Shown here: piece after piece, positions 62,135 through 64,000 of the stretch
How the letters are laid out: the number at the start of each line of letters is the position of its first letter
How positions within the stretch are numbered: position 1 is the first letter of the stretch
From: Paenibacillus paeoniae
GTDB lineage: Bacteria; Bacillota; Bacilli; Paenibacillales; Paenibacillaceae
Length of the DNA stretch: 64,000 nucleotides
Direction: 5' to 3'
NCBI RefSeq assembly: GCF_003388735.1
Contig: NZ_QUBQ01000003.1
Coordinates: 186,001 to 250,000, forward strand
Program-made: the position numbers and the translations under genes
The notes under the pieces: generated by a model
Told to the model about the DNA's origin: nothing
Seen by the model: only the letters and a program-made list of their open reading frames with translations
Database searches by the model: none

Positions 62135-63409
62135 ATGGATCTCTTTCTCAAAGATTTTCTTTTGAATGTGCTCATTATCTCATCCCCATTCGTTCTGTTC
62201 CCCTATCTGTACAAGTTGAAAAACCGTCTGTTTTATTATCGTCTGCTTCTGTACTTCGTTTTCGCGCTGTCTATGATCGTCACCATGTGCTTCCCTGTAA
62301 AAGTCAGCGGCTTCAATTATGACTTCCGATCCATACCGCTCACGATCGGCTCCTTGTACGGGGGTAGCGTCGTCGCTCTGCTGCTCTATGGCACGCTTAT
62401 TACCGTTCGATTTTTTTTAGGAGGTCCGGAAAATGTAGTCTATACCCTCTCTATCTTGCCTACTTTTCTTCTTGTCTATATTGCCATTCGCAAATTCCAG
62501 CATGCATCGCTAGCCTGGAAGATTGCGTGGGCCGTCATCCTCAGCATCCTCATCAAATTTATTACGCTTGTTCTGTTTCTCACGTTTACGAATCAGCTGC
62601 AGCTTTTGTTCAATAAGCCACTTCATACGCTGACTACATATGCCATGCAAGCCTTTATCTCCGGTATTACAGTCTATACAATGGAATTTTTGAACAGGCA
62701 TTATCATATGCAAGAAGAAGTTGTGAAGAGCGAGAAGATGCGGCTTGTCAGTGATATGGCAGCATCGGTAGCTCATGAAATTCGAAATCCGTTAACGGCT
62801 GTGAGGGGGTTTATCCATCTGCTCGGTTCACCAGGCATTCAGCCGGAAAAGAAAGAATTCTATAAAAACATTTGTTTCTCCGAGCTGGATCGGGCGGAGC
62901 ATATTATTGCGGATTATTTGTCGCTGGCCAGAACGGATCCTGAGCTGCTGGAAGCGATTGATGTAAATGTCGAAGTCGAATACTTGTCGAACATTCTGCT
63001 TACCTATGCGAATTTCAATAACGTTCATCTATCCGTTCAACTGTCGAAGGGAGAAGCGCCGGTAACGATGGGTGACCGGTATAAGTTTCGCCAGGCGCTG
63101 ATCAATATCGGAAAAAACGCGATTGAGGCTATGCCGAACGGTGGAACGCTGGAGCTTGTAACCGAATGCCGCAACGACACGGCAACGGTAATCATTCGCG
63201 ATACGGGCAGCGGTATGTCTGCCGATCAGCTGAAGCGTCTTGGCACGCCTTATTATTCGACCAAGGAGAAGGGGACGGGTCTCGGTACGATGATATCCTT
63301 CAGCATCATTAAGAAGATGCACGGCAAGATCGATGTGAGAAGCGAGGTTGGCAAGGGAACTCGCTTTATGCTTGATTTTCCCCAGCATAAGGTCGTAAGT
63401 GTGATATAG
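62135..63409 (+). CDS. Sensor histidine kinase, KinB-like with 5TM sensor domain
   Basis: ATG 62135 follows AAGGGGGC; an in-frame ATG 18 bases earlier lies before that site. The 424-residue protein has a 5TMR-LYT-type domain of five to six membrane helices (about 8-195), a HisKA domain with the phospho-acceptor in SVAHEIRNPLTAVRGF and an ATPase domain (NIGKNAIEAMPNGG, DTGSGMS, GTGLGTMISF). The architecture matches sporulation kinase KinB of Bacillus. No response regulator is adjacent, as expected for a phosphorelay kinase. Confidence 0.9.
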   Translation: MDLFLKDFLLNVLIISSPFVLFPYLYKLKNRLFYYRLLLYFVFALSMIVTMCFPVKVSGFNYDFRSIPLTIGSLYGGSVVALLLYGTLITVRFFLGGPENVVYTLSILPTFLLVYIAIRKFQHASLAWKIAWAVILSILIKFITLVLFLTFTNQLQLLFNKPLHTLTTYAMQAFISGITVYTMEFLNRHYHMQEEVVKSEKMRLVSDMAASVAHEIRNPLTAVRGFIHLLGSPGIQPEKKEFYKNICFSELDRAEHIIADYLSLARTDPELLEAIDVNVEVEYLSNILLTYANFNNVHLSVQLSKGEAPVTMGDRYKFRQALINIGKNAIEAMPNGGTLELVTECRNDTATVIIRDTGSGMSADQLKRLGTPYYSTKEKGTGLGTMISFSIIKKMHGKIDVRSEVGKGTRFMLDFPQHKVVSVI

Positions 63410-63485
63410 AAGGATGTACGAGGGTAACTTTCGGCGACATCGGGTCTTCCTAAGAAAAAATTTTCGGAAAAATAGGGGAAATCTA

Positions 63486-63514
63486 TTGACGATCCTCAGT
63501 ATATCCGATAGGAT
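63486..63514 (+). promoter_or_regulatory. Promoter for the sugar-binding lipoprotein gene at 63565
   Basis: TTGACG (63486-63491), a 17-base spacer and TAGGAT (63509-63514), about 50 bases before the start. Confidence 0.55.
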
Positions 63515-63564
63515 TACTTGTATTAAAGCGATGAAAGAATGAGGCAGAAGGAGAGAGTTAAAGC

Positions 63565-64000
63565 ATGTTTAAGAAAAATAAATTAAGCGTTGCTCTTGTG
63601 CTATTGCTGGCGATCGTAATCGCGGCAACAGGCTGTGGAGCGGATCCCGGCAAATCTTCCGGAGGTTCCGTGAAAGAGGTAGAGAATCTGCCTGCAGCTT
63701 TGAAAGAAAAGGGCGATATTAAAATTAAAGTTATCCGCAAAATCGGCGGCGACGATCATACAGCACAATTCCTTGCAGGCGCGAAGCAAGAAGGCGAAGC
63801 GCTGGGCTTTAAAGTCGATACGTTCTCGGCGAACGGCGACACGGCGAAGTATCTGGACGCAATCGAACAAGCGGCTAACAGTGATGTAGACGCGGTTGTC
63901 CTGTCCCATGCGGAGGATGCAGCGGTAGTTGAACTGGCGCAAAAGCTGAGAGATAAAGGTATTGAAGTAGTCGCCTTTGATTCCATCGGCGATCTGGGTA
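63565..64000 (+). CDS. Sugar ABC transporter binding lipoprotein (partial, runs off the window)
   Basis: ATG 63565 follows AAGGAGAG by about ten bases. The first 145 residues are visible: a signal peptide with lipobox ATGC, then a type I binding fold (KVIRKIGGDDHTAQFLAGAK, AVVLSHAEDAAVVELAQKLR, GIEVVAFDSIGDLG) of the RbsB/RhaS kind. It probably opens a CUT2 sugar-importer operon that continues beyond the window. It is 155 bases after the KinB-like kinase and has its own promoter. Confidence 0.88.
   Translation, partial: MFKKNKLSVALVLLLAIVIAATGCGADPGKSSGGSVKEVENLPAALKEKGDIKIKVIRKIGGDDHTAQFLAGAKQEGEALGFKVDTFSANGDTAKYLDAIEQAANSDVDAVVLSHAEDAAVVELAQKLRDKGIEVVAFDSIGDLG

Overview
The window looks like a chromosomal stretch of a Paenibacillus-type low-to-mid GC Firmicute. 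The basis is the gene style (YesM/YesN two-component pairs, BlaI/BlaR1 pair, RNase J, glpK-glpD, cre-like sites, strong AGGAGG ribosome sites and T-tailed terminators). It carries no rRNA, tRNA gene, CRISPR array, transposase, integrase or phage gene. All calls come from reading the sequence; no database search was run.

Layout. 0-3.7 kb: a membrane protein, a von Willebrand A / binding-protein hybrid and TelA. 3.8-7.2 kb: a TetR regulator, a frameshifted SDR, and a sigma factor with a DUF4179 membrane partner. 7.2-10 kb: RNase J and a patatin-like phospholipase. 10-17 kb: first RNA-repair locus (structured RNA, slipin, then msrA, a LuxR-type fragment, a leader with a small ORF and terminator, rtcB, AAA+ ATPase). 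17-25 kb: secreted protein, polysaccharide deacetylase, AraC/iron-binding-protein fusion, FtsW-like protein with PadR, membrane protein, phosphopantetheinyl transferase. 25-29.8 kb: second RNA-repair locus (two overlapping WYL regulators, divergent nucleotidyltransferase, second RtcB). 30-37 kb: AraC regulator, ABC sugar importer, BadF-type kinase and GH4 6-phospho-glycosidase. 37-46 kb: DUF418, OmpR-type two-component pair, CstR-like repressor, uridine kinase, glpK, glpD. 46-55.5 kb: coiled-coil protein, AIM24 protein, then a YesN/YesM/binding-protein sensing unit followed by an Mgl-type sugar importer. 55.5-64 kb: short repeats, FabF with a divergent MmyB-like regulator, CHRD protein, BlaI/BlaR1-M23 pair, aldo-keto reductase, KinB-like kinase and the start of another sugar-binding lipoprotein.

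The most interesting content is a two-locus RNA-repair system. Two RtcB-type ligases, both with all metal and GMP-accepting residues, lie 13.5 kb apart. A 19-base motif with one mismatch, placed exactly 16 bases before a -10 box, precedes both the slipin/structured-RNA unit (10072) and the nucleotidyltransferase-rtcB2 unit (27393). The second copy sits in the intergenic region next to a divergent tandem pair of WYL regulators, so I infer one regulon controlled by that pair. The slipin transcript is predicted to begin with about 500 nt of hairpin-rich RNA that includes a perfect tRNA T-arm. rtcB1 is predicted to be controlled by a leader with its own promoter, a 26-codon ORF and an intrinsic terminator 35 nt before the gene.

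Other notable points are an AraC regulator fused in frame across a Fur box to an iron-binding lipoprotein, two direct repeats two helical turns apart abutting the mglB promoter, a BlaR1 protein with a degenerate M23 domain, and an ABC importer / kinase / 6-phospho-glycosidase set that suggests phosphorylation of an imported disaccharide.
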